DNA of 47,135 nucleotides from Mycoplasma sp. UBA710 (GTDB lineage Bacteria; Bacillota_I; Bacilli_A; Mycoplasmatales; Metamycoplasmataceae): NCBI GenBank assembly GCA_002298905.1, contig DBMA01000008.1, positions 5,143 through 52,277 on the forward strand, given 5' to 3'. A program made the translations under genes and the position numbers. A model generated the notes under the pieces. It did not search any database. It was not told where the DNA came from and saw only the letters and a list, made by a program, of their open reading frames with translations. This document shows, piece after piece, positions 1 through 10,476 of the stretch (positions are counted from its first letter, which is position 1; every line of letters starts with the position of its first letter).

Positions 1-26
1 CAGAGCTTACAGCAGAGCTTACCTTT
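1..26 (+). repeat. TAEL-coding tandem repeat in hsdS
   Basis: Two 12-base units of the form AGCAGAGCTTAC, the first cut by the window edge, encode consecutive TAEL-type repeats between the two target recognition domains. In type IC HsdS proteins the number of such repeats sets the spacing between the two half-sites. Only the last copies are visible, so the copy number is unknown. Confidence 0.6.
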
Positions 27-689
27 AGAAAAGAACAATATAAATATTATAGGGATACTTTGTTTTATAACTTAAACAAGAATAGTGATTATAAATATCT
101 TTGAGAAATCACAAAATGAAATAAATCATTTAGTTCTGTTAATAAATTTAAACAAATAGAAAAAATAAATATTAAAAGTGTGTCTGCAAAAGAATTAAAA
201 AATTTAGTTATTAAAAATGGAGATATAAGACTTATATCTACTGGTAAGTTTGATAGTTATACTAATCAACAAATTGCTAAAGATAAAGTTAATAGAGGTG
301 AAGTTATATTATTACCAGAAGGTGGTTCTGCTAATTTGAAATATCACAATGGAAAATTTGTAAATGCATTAAATTTAGTTTGTTCTTCTATTGATCATAA
401 TATTTACTCACTAAAATATATTTATTATTTTTTATCATCAAATATTGAATATATTGAATCATGTTATAGAGGAAGCGGTGTGAAACATCCAGATATGAGA
501 GAAATATTAGATATTAAAATCCCTATTCCCCCAATTGAAATTCAAAATAAAATAGTAGAAATATTAGATAAATTTAGTTCTTTAATTAACAATATTTCTG
601 AAGGATTACCTAAAGAAATTGAATTAAGAAAAAAGCAATATGAATATTATAGAGATTTGTTATTAGATTTTAAGGAAAATGATGAATAA
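1..689 (+). CDS. hsdS: Type I restriction-modification specificity subunit HsdS, 5'-truncated by window edge
   Basis: HsdS supplies the DNA target recognition domains of a type I methyltransferase/restriction complex (HsdM2-HsdS with HsdR). Frame 3 is open from the first base and reads through TGA codons. It begins in the conserved central helix region, with a TAEL repeat followed by the RKEQYxYYRD motif. A second target recognition domain covers about codons 40-185, including the PIPPIEIQNKIVEILDKF hinge typical of HsdS. The protein ends with a second copy of the helix motif (ELRKKQYEYYRD near the C-terminus). The first recognition domain and hsdM would lie to the left, outside the window. 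The stop overlaps the start of the next gene by 11 bases, and hsdR follows further downstream at 4056. Family assignment is firm; the DNA target cannot be read from sequence. Confidence 0.92.
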
Positions 690-1445
690 TAAAATAAATA
701 AACAAATAATTATTGTTGATGATTTTTCACATACTAATACAAACAAAATAGAACTGATTCATTCTAATTGTGATGACATAAAGGACGAATTAATTAATAA
801 AAATTATAATGATGATTTTATAATGACAATTGTTAATTCAATTTTTTGCCAATTAGATATTGATGATTTTTTGATAAATAATGATAATTCAAAAAAAACA
901 ATGAAAAATACCATTATAGCTATGAATAGAAATTTTTTTATTAATAAAAAAGATAAAAACGGAAAAATAATAAAGCAGAATAAAAACTTTATATTAGCCG
1001 AATTTTCAATACCCCTATTTCTTAAAAAAAAATTTAATAATAAATACAAATGAATTTATTGTAATCAATCTTTTAACTATGATTCTAATCCATCAAAACC
1101 AGCAACAGGTTTGGATTGCGCAATTTCTTATAATAATAAAGTTATTTATACTGAAATTAAATCTTCTATATCAAAACAAAGTTATAAAGAAAATTTATGT
1201 AAAGCAATTAAATCTTTTTCTAGTCGTACCGAAAATGAAGAAGAGTTAGATTCAATAAAAGCAAAATAATACTTTTTAATAGAGAGAATGCTAATAATTT
1301 AGATTTTAATCACAATACTTTTTTAATTGGTTCTTTAATTGTTAATCATGATGTACAGATAAATGAAAATATAAAAATTCCATTTAATATTAATAACCAT
1401 TCAATTTCAATATTAAATCTTAAAATTATGAATGAGGAAGAATAA
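679..1445 (+). pseudogene. hamA: HamA-like DUF1837 nuclease (Hachiman), one frameshift
   Basis: HamA is the nuclease effector of the Hachiman anti-phage system. ATG at 679 overlaps the end of hsdS and the frame is open to TAA at 1267-1269, with TGA=Trp at 1051. Near codon 145 it has TGLDCAISY and then YTEIKSS, the G-x-D and E-x-K pattern of a PD-(D/E)xK nuclease as in DUF1837. The homologous-looking C-terminus (KIILFNRENANN onward) continues in frame 3 from about 1263 to a TAA at 1443-1445. One extra A in the AAAA run at 1263-1266 would restore a single frame of about 255 codons. The frame 3 part ends in TAATG, overlapping the helicase start, which supports one ancestral gene. As printed the product would be cut just after the E-x-K motif. 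Assignment rests on motifs, size and partner; no search was run. Confidence 0.55.
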
Positions 1446-3887
1446 TGATTGAATATTTAAAAAAAATTAAACAAAAGTTGTTAATATCTAAATATTATTC
1501 TCATGAATGCATTTTTACTAAAAATGAAATTGAAATAATTAAAGATATAACTATTAAATTAATTCCTGTAACTAAAGAAGACACTTTATCAATAGAAATA
1601 TTTCATTTATTATGTGGAACTAACAATAATTTAGAAGAAGATTTTATTTCTTATTGTAAAAATGTTTTATCATTACCGCATAAGTATTATTTGGATGAAA
1701 GTATACAAAACATAAAATTATACAATCTTTTAGAAATAAATATTTTAAATCAAAAACTACTGAAAATTGATGGAAAAATTTTATCTCCTGAACAAGAGCG
1801 TATTTATGAATTGTTTGATAAAATGAATATTTATTTAAAATCAGGAACAGGAACTGGAAAAGCCTTTATTTCCACCAACTTTTTAATTAAAAAATTTAAA
1901 GAAAAAATGATGAATGAAAAAAATAAAAAGTTTATTTATATTGTTCCAACAGAAATTCTAGAAAGTCAAATCATAAATAATTTGCATGAAAGAAATGAAG
2001 ATATAAAAAAATATATAGGAAATAATATTATTGAAAAGAGAATATTTATTGGCACTTGAGAAAAACTTTCACAAGTAATAAATGGGAAAGAGATTCTTAT
2101 AGAAATAGATACGCTAATAATAGATGAAGCACACTGTATATTTGAAGAAAATGATAGATCAAAATATTTAAATTTTTTATTAGAAATATATTTGAAAAAT
2201 AAATCTATAAATAGAATAATATTATTATCACCTTTTGAGATTGAAGATAAAGATAAATTTCAAAAATTATTTTATAAAATAGATTTTTTATATATTGACT
2301 ATAAAAAAAATTTATTAACAAATAGATGATTAATTAATAAAAATGAAATGCTAGAAAATTATAGTAATGAAAAAGATTTTGATAATTTTATTTATAAAAA
2401 TTCTAATTTGATAATTTGTGTTTTGACAAGCTCTAAAAGTAAAGCTAAAGAATTTGCCGAGAAATTTTATAATTCAAACCACAAAATAAATATCGAAAAA
2501 TATATTGAAGAAAATTTAGATAAAACAACAAAAGAAAAATTAATTAATGAAATTAATAAAAATGATTGAAAAATTTTTAATAAATACAAAAATTTTTTAT
2601 ATATAAAAAGTGGAATTTGTTATTTAACATCAGATATACCTGATTCTATAAAAATATTAATAATTAATTTAGTAAGCAATGGATATATAAGATTAATTTT
2701 TTCTACTTCATTGATTATATCGGGAATTGATTTACCAATTGATGTTGCAATGATATCAGATATTAAAATTAATAAAAAATTTATATCTTATAATGAGGTG
2801 ATAAATTTTTTTGGGCGCTCAGGAAGGATAGGACATGATAAAAAGGCTTATGCTTCAGGTTATGGGTTTATAAAGAGAAATAAGAAAAATTTTACTTGAT
2901 GAAAAAATAATAAAAAATTAATTGAAGAAGGTCTAGAAAAAGAAATAAAACGCGATAAATTAAATTCTGTTGATGAAAATAAAAAAAAAAAAAAATTTTA
3001 TTAATCAATCTTATAAAAAGTGAAAAGAAACAAATGATGCAAGATATATTTATGAACCAAGAATAAATCCTACATTAACAGAAAAATTAATAAATTTGAA
3101 AATTAATGAATTTGATTATCAATATTTAATTTCAAATTTAATTTATTGGACTAATGAAAATCAATTTAGTACTAATAATTTTGATCGATTCTTTTTATTT
3201 ATTATAAATTTTTATCAAATCTCAGATTATCAGATCAATATTCATAAAAATGAAAATAAATCACCAATAAGAAAAGAGATAGATTGTTTTTTAAAGAATA
3301 ATAATTTATCCTTTCAAAAACAATTTATTAATTTTATAAATAATCCAAAATTTTATGATTGAAAAAATTACAATACTTTTTATAAAGACTTAAAAACATG
3401 CATCAAGTTTTATATAAAATACAATTTCTCTGTAGAAAAATCTATTAGAACATATGTTGGATTTTTAAATAATAAATTAGACAATTTTTTATTTAGTAAT
3501 TATTCTGACACAATTGAAAAATTTGTAGACAATATTAAAACAATTGGAAAGTATTTACTTTTAATGTTTATAAATCATTTCTATTTGATTTCAAATACCA
3601 AAAAATTCACTAGTATTATGACAATATCTACATGTTTTGTAACTAATCAAGAATTTTACAATTTTTTAAATGATAATAATTTTTTTGAAAAGTACTTAGA
3701 GCAAATAATAAACAATAAAAATGCTCTAAAAAAATGACAGCAAATCAATATATTTAGAAATTCAATTTATGATATTTGTAAAGAATTAAAACAAATAAAA
3801 AATAATATGAAAATTTATGATATTTTAGAATTAAATTCAAAAAATTCTATATTAACAAAATTAGAAGAATATTTGACAGATAAATAA
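1445..3887 (+). pseudogene. hamB: HamB-like Ski2-type superfamily 2 helicase (Hachiman), frameshift at poly-A run
   Basis: HamB is the helicase/sensor partner of HamA. Frame 2 opens at ATG 1445 and contains Walker A (SGTGTGKA, near codon 140), a DEAH box (IIDEAHCIF), and motifs V and VI in the arrangement SGIDLP then FGRSGRIG, as in Ski2-like helicases. The frame runs into a 15-A tract (2981-2995) and stops at 3004. The rest (from INQSYKKW onward) is in frame 3 and continues to TAA at 3885-3887. One A fewer in the run joins both parts into about 813 codons, a usual HamB size. The second half is Asn/Lys-rich, with no motif recognised. Slippage in the run could switch the gene on and off; a sequencing error in the homopolymer is the alternative. 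Start codon overlaps the end of hamA (TAATG), so translation is probably coupled. Confidence 0.6.
2981..2995 (+). repeat. A15 homopolymer inside hamB coding region
   Basis: Fifteen consecutive A residues lie exactly where the helicase frame changes from frame 2 to frame 3. It is the longest homopolymer I noticed in the coding part of the window. Fourteen or seventeen A would give an uninterrupted helicase. Confidence 0.9.
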
Positions 3888-3952
3888 TTATTCAAAATAA
3901 ATTTTACAAATAATAATTTGTTTAAATTAATTTTTTATTGCATTAGTTAATT

Positions 3953-3987
3953 TATAATGATTAAATTAAGCATTTAATTAAATGCTT
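3953..3987 (+). promoter_or_regulatory. Candidate promoter with a perfect 20-base palindrome upstream of hsdR
   Basis: In the 168-base gap between hamB and hsdR there is a TATAAT at 3953-3958, followed ten bases later by the perfect palindrome AAGCATTTAATTAAATGCTT (3968-3987). The palindrome would overlap the transcript start region, so it may be an operator or a 5'-end hairpin. No clear -35 is visible. A second TATAAT at 4044-4049 sits six bases before the hsdR ATG. Confidence 0.4.
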
Positions 3988-4055
3988 CACAATATTTATT
4001 TTGTAAATTTAAATCAATAAGAAATTAATTAGCTAAATTTAAATATAATTAAATT

Positions 4056-7000
4056 ATGACTAATAAATCAACTTTAGAACAAATATCTAATACTGAAGAT
4101 TGAACAGTTGTAGTAGAATGAATAAAAACTATAAATAATAACACATCATATCAATCTGAAGCACAACTAGAAAAAGAATTTATTACTCAATTACAAAAGC
4201 AAGGATATGAGTATATTGATTTATCAAAAACAAATAATAAAGATCATAGAGAATGATTAATTAATAATTTAAGAACTCAAATTCAAAAATTAAATAATAC
4301 TCAATTTACTGATAGAGAATGAAAAGAATTATTTAATACTTATATTGCAAATGATAGTGATAATGTAGAAGATGCTTCTAAAAAAATTCAACAAGATTAT
4401 ATATACTCATTAAAAAGAGATAATGGTAGTGAGATAAATGTTTATTTAATAAATAAAAAAGATATTCATAAAAACTCATTACAAGTTATTAATCAATATA
4501 CCAATAATTCTGGCAAATATGAAAATCGATATGACGTAACTATATTAGTTAATGGATTACCCTTGATTCAAATCGAATTAAAAAGAAGGGGAATTGCTTT
4601 AAAAGAAGCGTTTAACCAAATTAATCGATATAAAAATGAATCATATAATTTTAGTTTATTTAAGTACATTCAAATATTTGTAATTAGCAACGGGACAAGT
4701 ACTAAGTATTATTCAAACACAGTTAGATATTTACATATAAAAGAATTAAGTAATCAAGACGTTAAGTCTAAAACATCTAATAGTTTTTCTTTTACTAATT
4801 ATTGATCTGATTCTCAAAACAAATTAATTGAAGATTTGATTAGTTTTACTCAAACATTTTTTGCTAAACATACTATATTAAACATATTAACAAAATATTG
4901 TGTATTTACTTCTGAAGAACATTTGCTTGTAATGAGGCCATATCAAATAGTAGCTACAGAAAAGATAATCAATAGAATAGAAATATCAAATAATTATCAA
5001 GATAAATTGGGTACAACAAGTGCTGGTGGTTATATTTGACATTCAACAGGAAGTGGTAAAACTTTAACATCTTTTAAAACAGCTCAATTGGCAAGAGATT
5101 TAGATTATGTTGATAAAGTGCTGTTTGTAGTAGATCGTAAAGATTTAGATTATCAAACAATGAAGGAATACAATAAATTTGAAAAAGATGCAGCTAATTC
5201 TAATAGTTCTACCAAAATATTGCAAAAACAATTAGAAGATTCTAATTCTAAAATATTGATTACCACCATCCAAAAACTTTCTATTTTTATTAATCAAAAT
5301 CCAAAACATGAAATTTATAAAAAACATGTAGTAATTATTTTTGATGAATGCCATCGTTCTCAATTTGGTGATATGCATGCATCTATAATCAAACATTTTA
5401 AAAAATATAATATTTTTGGTTTTACAGGAACACCAATTTTTGCCAAAAATGCTATTTTAGCTACATCAAATCCAAAACAAATTGCTAAAGAATTTTCTAA
5501 TAAAAAGATTGTAGCTAAAACAACTGAACAATTATTTGGAGATAGATTACACACATATAATATCTTAGATGCTATCAAAGATAAAAATGTTTTGCCATTT
5601 AAATATAATGAAATAAAAACATTTTCTGAAAAAGAAAATATAAAAGATGAAAAAGTAAAAGCTATTGACACTGAAAATATTTGATCTACTTCATCTAGAA
5701 TAAAAAATATAACAACTTATATCTTAAATAATTTTGATTCATATACATATCGAGATAAATCTTATTCATTTAATAAATTAAATAATATTTCTTCTATAGC
5801 TAATGATAAAAAAAATAAATTAAAACAAGAAATATCTAAAATAAATCTTAAAGGATTTAACGCAATGTTTGCTTTAGCAGATATTGATTTAGCAAAACTA
5901 TACTATTCTGAATTCAAAAAACAATTAAAAGAAAGAAATAATAAAGATTTTAAAATCGCTCTTATTTATTCATATAATCCAAATGAAAAAATAAAAGATT
6001 ATGATGAAGAATTTATTATGGATGAAAACAATGAAAATATTGAAAAATTAGATCAATCTTCTAGAGAATTTCTAGATAATGCTATTAATGATTATAATCA
6101 AATGTTTAATGTTTCTTATAGTTCTTCAAGTGAAAAATTTCAATCTTATTATAAAGATGTATCATTAAGAACAAAAAATAAAGAAATTGATTTATTAATT
6201 GTAGTTAATATGTTTTTAACAGGTTTTGATGCACCTACATTAAATACTTTATTCATTGATAAATGAGTTAGAATGCATGGATTGATTCAAGCTTTTTCAA
6301 GAACAAATAGAATTCTAAATGATATCAAACACCATGGTAATATTGTAAGTTTTAGACCTCTAATAGATGATTTTAATGATGCTATTAAACTCTTTAGTGA
6401 TGAAAAAGCATCAGGTATCATTGTTATTCGTCCATTTAAAGATTATTATGAAGGTTATACAAATGAAAATGGAATATTTGAACCTGGTTATAAGCAACTT
6501 GTTCATAATTTATTAATTAAATATCCAATTGATTTAAATGTAAGAGATTTATCTATTCAAAACAAAAAAGATTTTATAAAGCTATTTGGTAGAATACTTC
6601 AAATTAGAAATATTTTACTTTCATATGTTGATGAATTTAAATCAAATGAAATAAGAATATTAAATGAAGCTCAATTACAAGACTATTTAAGTAGATATCA
6701 GGATTTTTATGAAGAATTAAAAGAAGAATCAAAATCAGATAAAAAAGATATTATTGATGATCTTGTGTTTGAAATTGAACTTGTTAAGCAAATAGATACA
6801 AATATTGATTATATTTTAGATTTAATTATGAAATCAAAAAAACCATATCAAGATAAAGAATTACTTACAAGTATTAGTAAAATAGTAGATTCAAGTTTTG
6901 AACTAAGATCTAAAAAAGAGTTAATAATTAATTTTTTAAATAGTATATACAACAAAGAAAAAAGTTTTGATGACTTAACTCAATTAATTAATGAATTTAA

Positions 7001-7250
7001 TGAATTTATTCAAAAAGAATATTCTAAAGAATTAAATAATATTATTAAAGAATTTAATTTAAATAAAGAAGAAACATTTAAATTTATGAATAATTCATTT
7101 GGTCAGGGAGAATTAAAAATATTTGGAACTGCAATCAATAATATATTGCCGCCTTTATCTAGATTTAGCAAAAATCAAAATAGAACTAAAATAAAAAATG
7201 ATGTTATAAATAATTTAGAAGTGATATTTGATAGATATTTTAATATTTAA
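4056..7250 (+). CDS. hsdR: Type I restriction endonuclease subunit HsdR
   Basis: HsdR is the ATP-driven DNA translocase and nuclease of the type I complex. The 1064-residue frame reads through several TGA codons. The N-terminal nuclease has D160 and the E174-L-K176 pair (IELKRR). The motor has Walker A HSTGSGKT (K335), a DECH box near residue 430, FGFTGTP motif III, and LTGFDAP plus QAFSRTNRI as motifs V and VI. Length is normal for the family and there is no frameshift, unlike the inserted hamAB pair. ATG at 4056 lies six bases after TATAAT and has no ribosome binding site, so the mRNA may be leaderless. With hsdS upstream, the pair is split by the Hachiman-like genes, which suggests these were inserted into an older restriction operon. 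Confidence 0.96.
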
Positions 7251-7317
7251 TAAAAAGATATTAGTAAATTAAATTTGCTATGTAATGTAGTTATTTTATT
7301 ATCTTAAAATTTTAATG

Positions 7318-7326
7318 TGTTATAAT
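7318..7326 (+). promoter_or_regulatory. Extended -10 promoter of the putative abiF ncRNA
   Basis: TGTTATAAT is a perfect TGn-TATAAT extended -10 (TATAAT at 7321-7326), in the gap between hsdR and the Abi gene. Expected start is near 7333. No frame begins there; what follows is a hairpin and a terminator, which suggests a short non-coding transcript. Confidence 0.6.
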
Positions 7327-7332
7327 TATAGT

Positions 7333-7404
7333 GTAGAGTTGTTATTTATATAATTTATATTATGTGAGTACAAACCAAATCACAGCTATAAGTTGTGATT
7401 TTTT
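7333..7404 (+). ncRNA. Putative small RNA upstream of abiF (abiF-RNA-like)
   Basis: A unit of about 72 bases runs from the predicted start near 7333 to a terminator ending near 7404. It contains a small hairpin (ATAAT 7350-7354, TTAT loop, ATTAT 7359-7363), a single-stranded stretch (about 7364-7376), and the terminator stem. It lies 69 bases upstream of an Abi_2/AbiF gene that has its own -10 box. Established knowledge: a conserved structured 'abiF RNA' is found upstream of abiF genes and is proposed to act with the protein. Whether this sequence matches that family was not tested; identity is inferred from position, size and layout. Confidence 0.5.
7377..7404 (+). terminator. Rho-independent terminator of the putative ncRNA
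   Basis: Perfect 8-bp stem AAATCACA (7377-7384) and TGTGATTT (7394-7401) around a 9-base loop, followed by a T-run to 7404. In AbiF RNAs a terminal hairpin is also part of the RNA, so this may serve both roles. Confidence 0.7.
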
Positions 7405-7460
7405 ATTAATATAAAAGATATATATTGAATCTACTTGTATTATTAACAATAAATAATTTT

Positions 7461-7466
7461 TATAAA
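7461..7466 (+). promoter_or_regulatory. -10 box of abiF, leaderless arrangement
   Basis: TATAAA lies exactly six bases before the abiF ATG at 7473. A start seven bases after a -10 would fall on the A of ATG, so the mRNA is predicted to have no leader. No Shine-Dalgarno is present. Confidence 0.45.
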
Positions 7467-7472
7467 AATATT

Positions 7473-8420
7473 ATGAATGAGAAAAAATTTAAAACGCTTG
7501 ATGAACAAATAAATTTATTAAAAAATAAAGGATTAAATATCAATAATGAAAGTAGATTAAAATGATATTTAAGTTCATATAATTATCAAAATTTTATAAA
7601 TGGGTATAATGATTTTTTTATGATAAATAATGATAGAAAGGAAAACAAATATAAAAAAACAGCATCATCTAACTGCATAATTGAATTATTTAATTTTGAT
7701 AGATTAGTTTCAAAATATATTTTGTCTAATATTCAAAATATTGAAAGAAAAATATCAACACCATTAGCTTACACTCTAGCACAATTTATGTATGAACACA
7801 AATTAGAAAATGGTAAATTATTTATGTCAAAACATGATGATGTAATTATAAAAAAAATTTTTAATATTAAAAATAAAAATGAATGAGAAGAGTTTTTGAA
7901 TTCAATTAAAAAAGAAGTTAATTTAAAATTAGAGATATTCAAGAAATATAAAAAATTTTGTGATATTCCTTTATGATCATTAGTGATTCATTTATCTTTT
8001 GGAAAATTGATTTATATATTAAAAAAATTAAATAAAAATATTTTTTACTTAACAATAAATAATTCCACTTTAAATAAAAATACAGAATTATCAAATAAAG
8101 AATTAATTTCTATTTTTGAAATAATAAAAAATTCTAGAAATAGAATATGTCACAATAATGTTTTATACAATATTTCTATAAAAAACCCAACTTTAGCTAT
8201 AAATTCATCAAGCAAATTAATTAAAAATTCAAAAAAATATAATATGGAAATAAATAGAATCAATCTTCATTTATTGATATTAATAATAGAAACTTTGGAT
8301 AATACAAAAGACAATTCTCTTATTAATATTGTGAATAATTTGATTGAAAATAAATTAATATTAAATGATTTGAATATAAAAGAAAATATATTATCCAAAA
8401 TATGATTTAAAAAAAATTAA
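7473..8420 (+). CDS. Abi_2 / AbiF-family abortive infection protein (HEPN RNase)
   Basis: Abi_2 (AbiD/AbiF) proteins are HEPN-domain toxins that stop phage growth, probably by RNA cleavage. The 315-residue frame, which reads through TGA, fits the family length. The N-terminus LDEQINLLKNKGLNI matches the typical start of the family (EEQIxLLKxRGLxI), followed by the YNYQNF and LFNFDRLV segments. The HEPN R-N-x3-H motif is R222-N223 to H227 in the segment NSRNRICHNN. The putative ncRNA lies directly upstream, as for known abiF loci, and an ATPase gene starts 55 bases downstream. Recent work links AbiF-RNA pairs to the origin of Cas13; that is background, not shown here. Family call is based on motifs only. 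Confidence 0.8.
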
Positions 8421-8460
8421 ATATAATTTTATTTAATAAAAATTATAAATTATTGTTAAT

Positions 8461-8467
8461 TAAGGAG
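8461..8467 (+). promoter_or_regulatory. Strong ribosome binding site of the KAP-like ATPase gene
   Basis: TAAGGAGA-type Shine-Dalgarno, eight bases before ATG 8476. It fixes the start and contrasts with the upstream abiF gene, which has none. This fits the ATPase being translated from an internal position of a shared mRNA. Confidence 0.7.
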
Positions 8468-8475
8468 ATTAGTTA

Positions 8476-10458
8476 ATGAAAGAATTAAATAATGACAATG
8501 ATGTTAATTTTCTTCCAAGTAATATAATAAGTGAAAAAATATTAATTTCAGACAATACTATATTTAAAGAAAAAATTAATGATTTTTTGATCGATTTGGA
8601 AAGTAAATATAATGATTTTATTTCAAAATCTTTTAATATTCAAAATAATTGAAAAGAATTCCAACAAAATAAAAAAAATTCTAATGTTTTTATAATGCCA
8701 GAACAAATGTTAATAAAATCTCCTACAACTATTTTGAATGCTCCTTGGGGAACAGGAAAAACATATTTTATTGAACAAATTGCTTGATATTGAAATGATG
8801 AAAAAATTTCGCGTAGTATATTTAAAAATTTTATGGTTATAGATGTTTTGAAATTTATTAATTCTCCTAATATTGTTGAAGAAATATCTTTGATGGTTTA
8901 TGAAGCCTTGTGTAAATTTGTTAATATAAATAATAATAAAGATATCAAATTAATTTTTGAAAAAATTGGGAAAATAATATTATCAATTTTTCCATATATA
9001 TTAATAATAATAGATACTATATATGATTCTAAATTTTTTAATTATGGAAGTATAGAGATATTTAATGCTTTGAAAGATGTTGCATCTAATTTAAAAAAAT
9101 CTAAAGATTCAAGTTCAAATCAAAAAAATGAAACTATAAAACTATTAAATGAAATTAAAGATATAATAGAACCTTCAATAATTGTTTTTGACAACATAGA
9201 AAGAATGGGTATTCATTCATGAGAAATTATAAAATCTATTCAACAATTATCTATTTTTGATAATTTATTATTTTTATTACCTATTAATAAGAATCAATTA
9301 TCATTAGGAAATGCAAATGATAAGAATAATAAAAATGAATCATTAATTGATAAATATATAACATTGGGAACATATTATGATTTAAAACAAAATTATTTAG
9401 GAATATTAAATAAATTAAAATTCAATGATAAAGATGCTGAATTAATAAATAAAATTTTAGATACTGAAATCAATGGTTATAATTTGTCAATAAGATTAGT
9501 AGAAAGAGCACTACTAAACAATAAAATAAAAGAATCTTTTAAAATTAATAAATATAAAGGATTAAATAAAATTTATAATATTTGACCTTCTAATGCTATA
9601 AATGAAATTATTAATCAAGATGTAGAAAAAATTCAAGAAGATTATGAAAGATTAAGTAATATTTTTTATGATAAAAAATATATAGATAGGAATTTAGTTA
9701 ATTATATTCGTTCATTTCTTATTAATAAAAATAATGATTTTTATTCAAAAGATTATTTTGAATTAATTACAATTGAAAAACATACTAATTTCATTAATGT
9801 GTTCCAAAACATTATAGATAATTTTGTAAATTGAAATGGATCTTTTTTAAGAAATATTGAAATTAATTGATTAGTAAAATGAAATGATTATTTAAATGAT
9901 TTAAATATATTAAAAGAACATTTAAAGAAAAAGGTTGATTCGTTTAATATAAAAATAAATAAAAATAAAGAAATAATAAGAAAAAATAAGAAATCAAATC
10001 CTATCATTGAAGAAGAAATAGAAAGATTAAAGAATGAACAAAATACTTTAATAAATGCAAACAATGTAAATGGTTTAAATTCAAAAGAATTAGAAAGAAA
10101 ATCAGAAATTGATTTATTATTAAAAAATTATGAACAAGGTTTAAAAAATAATGAAGATTTAATTACTAAAAGTAAAGTAGAAAATGAAAAGTTAGAAAAT
10201 TGAATAAAAGAAACAAATTTAATAATTAATTCTTATTTAGATGTTTTTATTCAAGAAATTAAAAATCTTTATAATGATTATGAAAAAGAATGAAGTAAAT
10301 TAATAAATGATCAAAACAAATCTTTAATCATAAAATTATTGATTGAAAGTTTTAATGAAATCTCAAAAGAAAATGAAAGCTATTATTTTAATATAAATAA
10401 TGTATTTAATGATATTAAAACAATGAATTTGTTAGTTGATAAAATTAAATCTATTTAA
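8476..10458 (+). CDS. KAP-like P-loop ATPase, putative defence protein
   Basis: The 660-residue frame, reading through many TGA codons, has a P-loop in the KAP style (NAPWGTGKT, residues 88-96). A Walker B-like strand follows (IIVFDNIERM, D239), where KAP NTPases have a DDLDR-type motif. After residue 400 it is Asn/Lys/Glu-rich and probably coiled-coil (about 490-600, with KKKVD, EEEIERLKNEQ and ELERKSEI segments). No transmembrane pair is obvious, although residues 175-195 are hydrophobic. KAP ATPases include phage exclusion proteins. Its place 55 bases behind abiF suggests joint function or at least co-transcription. The specific target and any enzymatic partner domain are unknown; it could also belong to another STAND-like or AAA group. 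Confidence 0.6.
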
Positions 10459-10476
10459 TATTTTTAAAATATTTAA

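Noticed and set aside
892..898. Short A-run in the first half of hamA as a slippage site
   Set aside because: The frame is unchanged across it; the actual frameshift is near 1265.
3888..4055. Possible small gene or recombinase site between hamB and hsdR
   Set aside because: No open frame of note and no partner inverted copy was seen in the window; only promoter-like boxes and the palindrome remain.
5360..5671. Minus-strand open frame inside hsdR
   Set aside because: It is antisense to the conserved helicase region, has no ribosome binding site and resembles no family.
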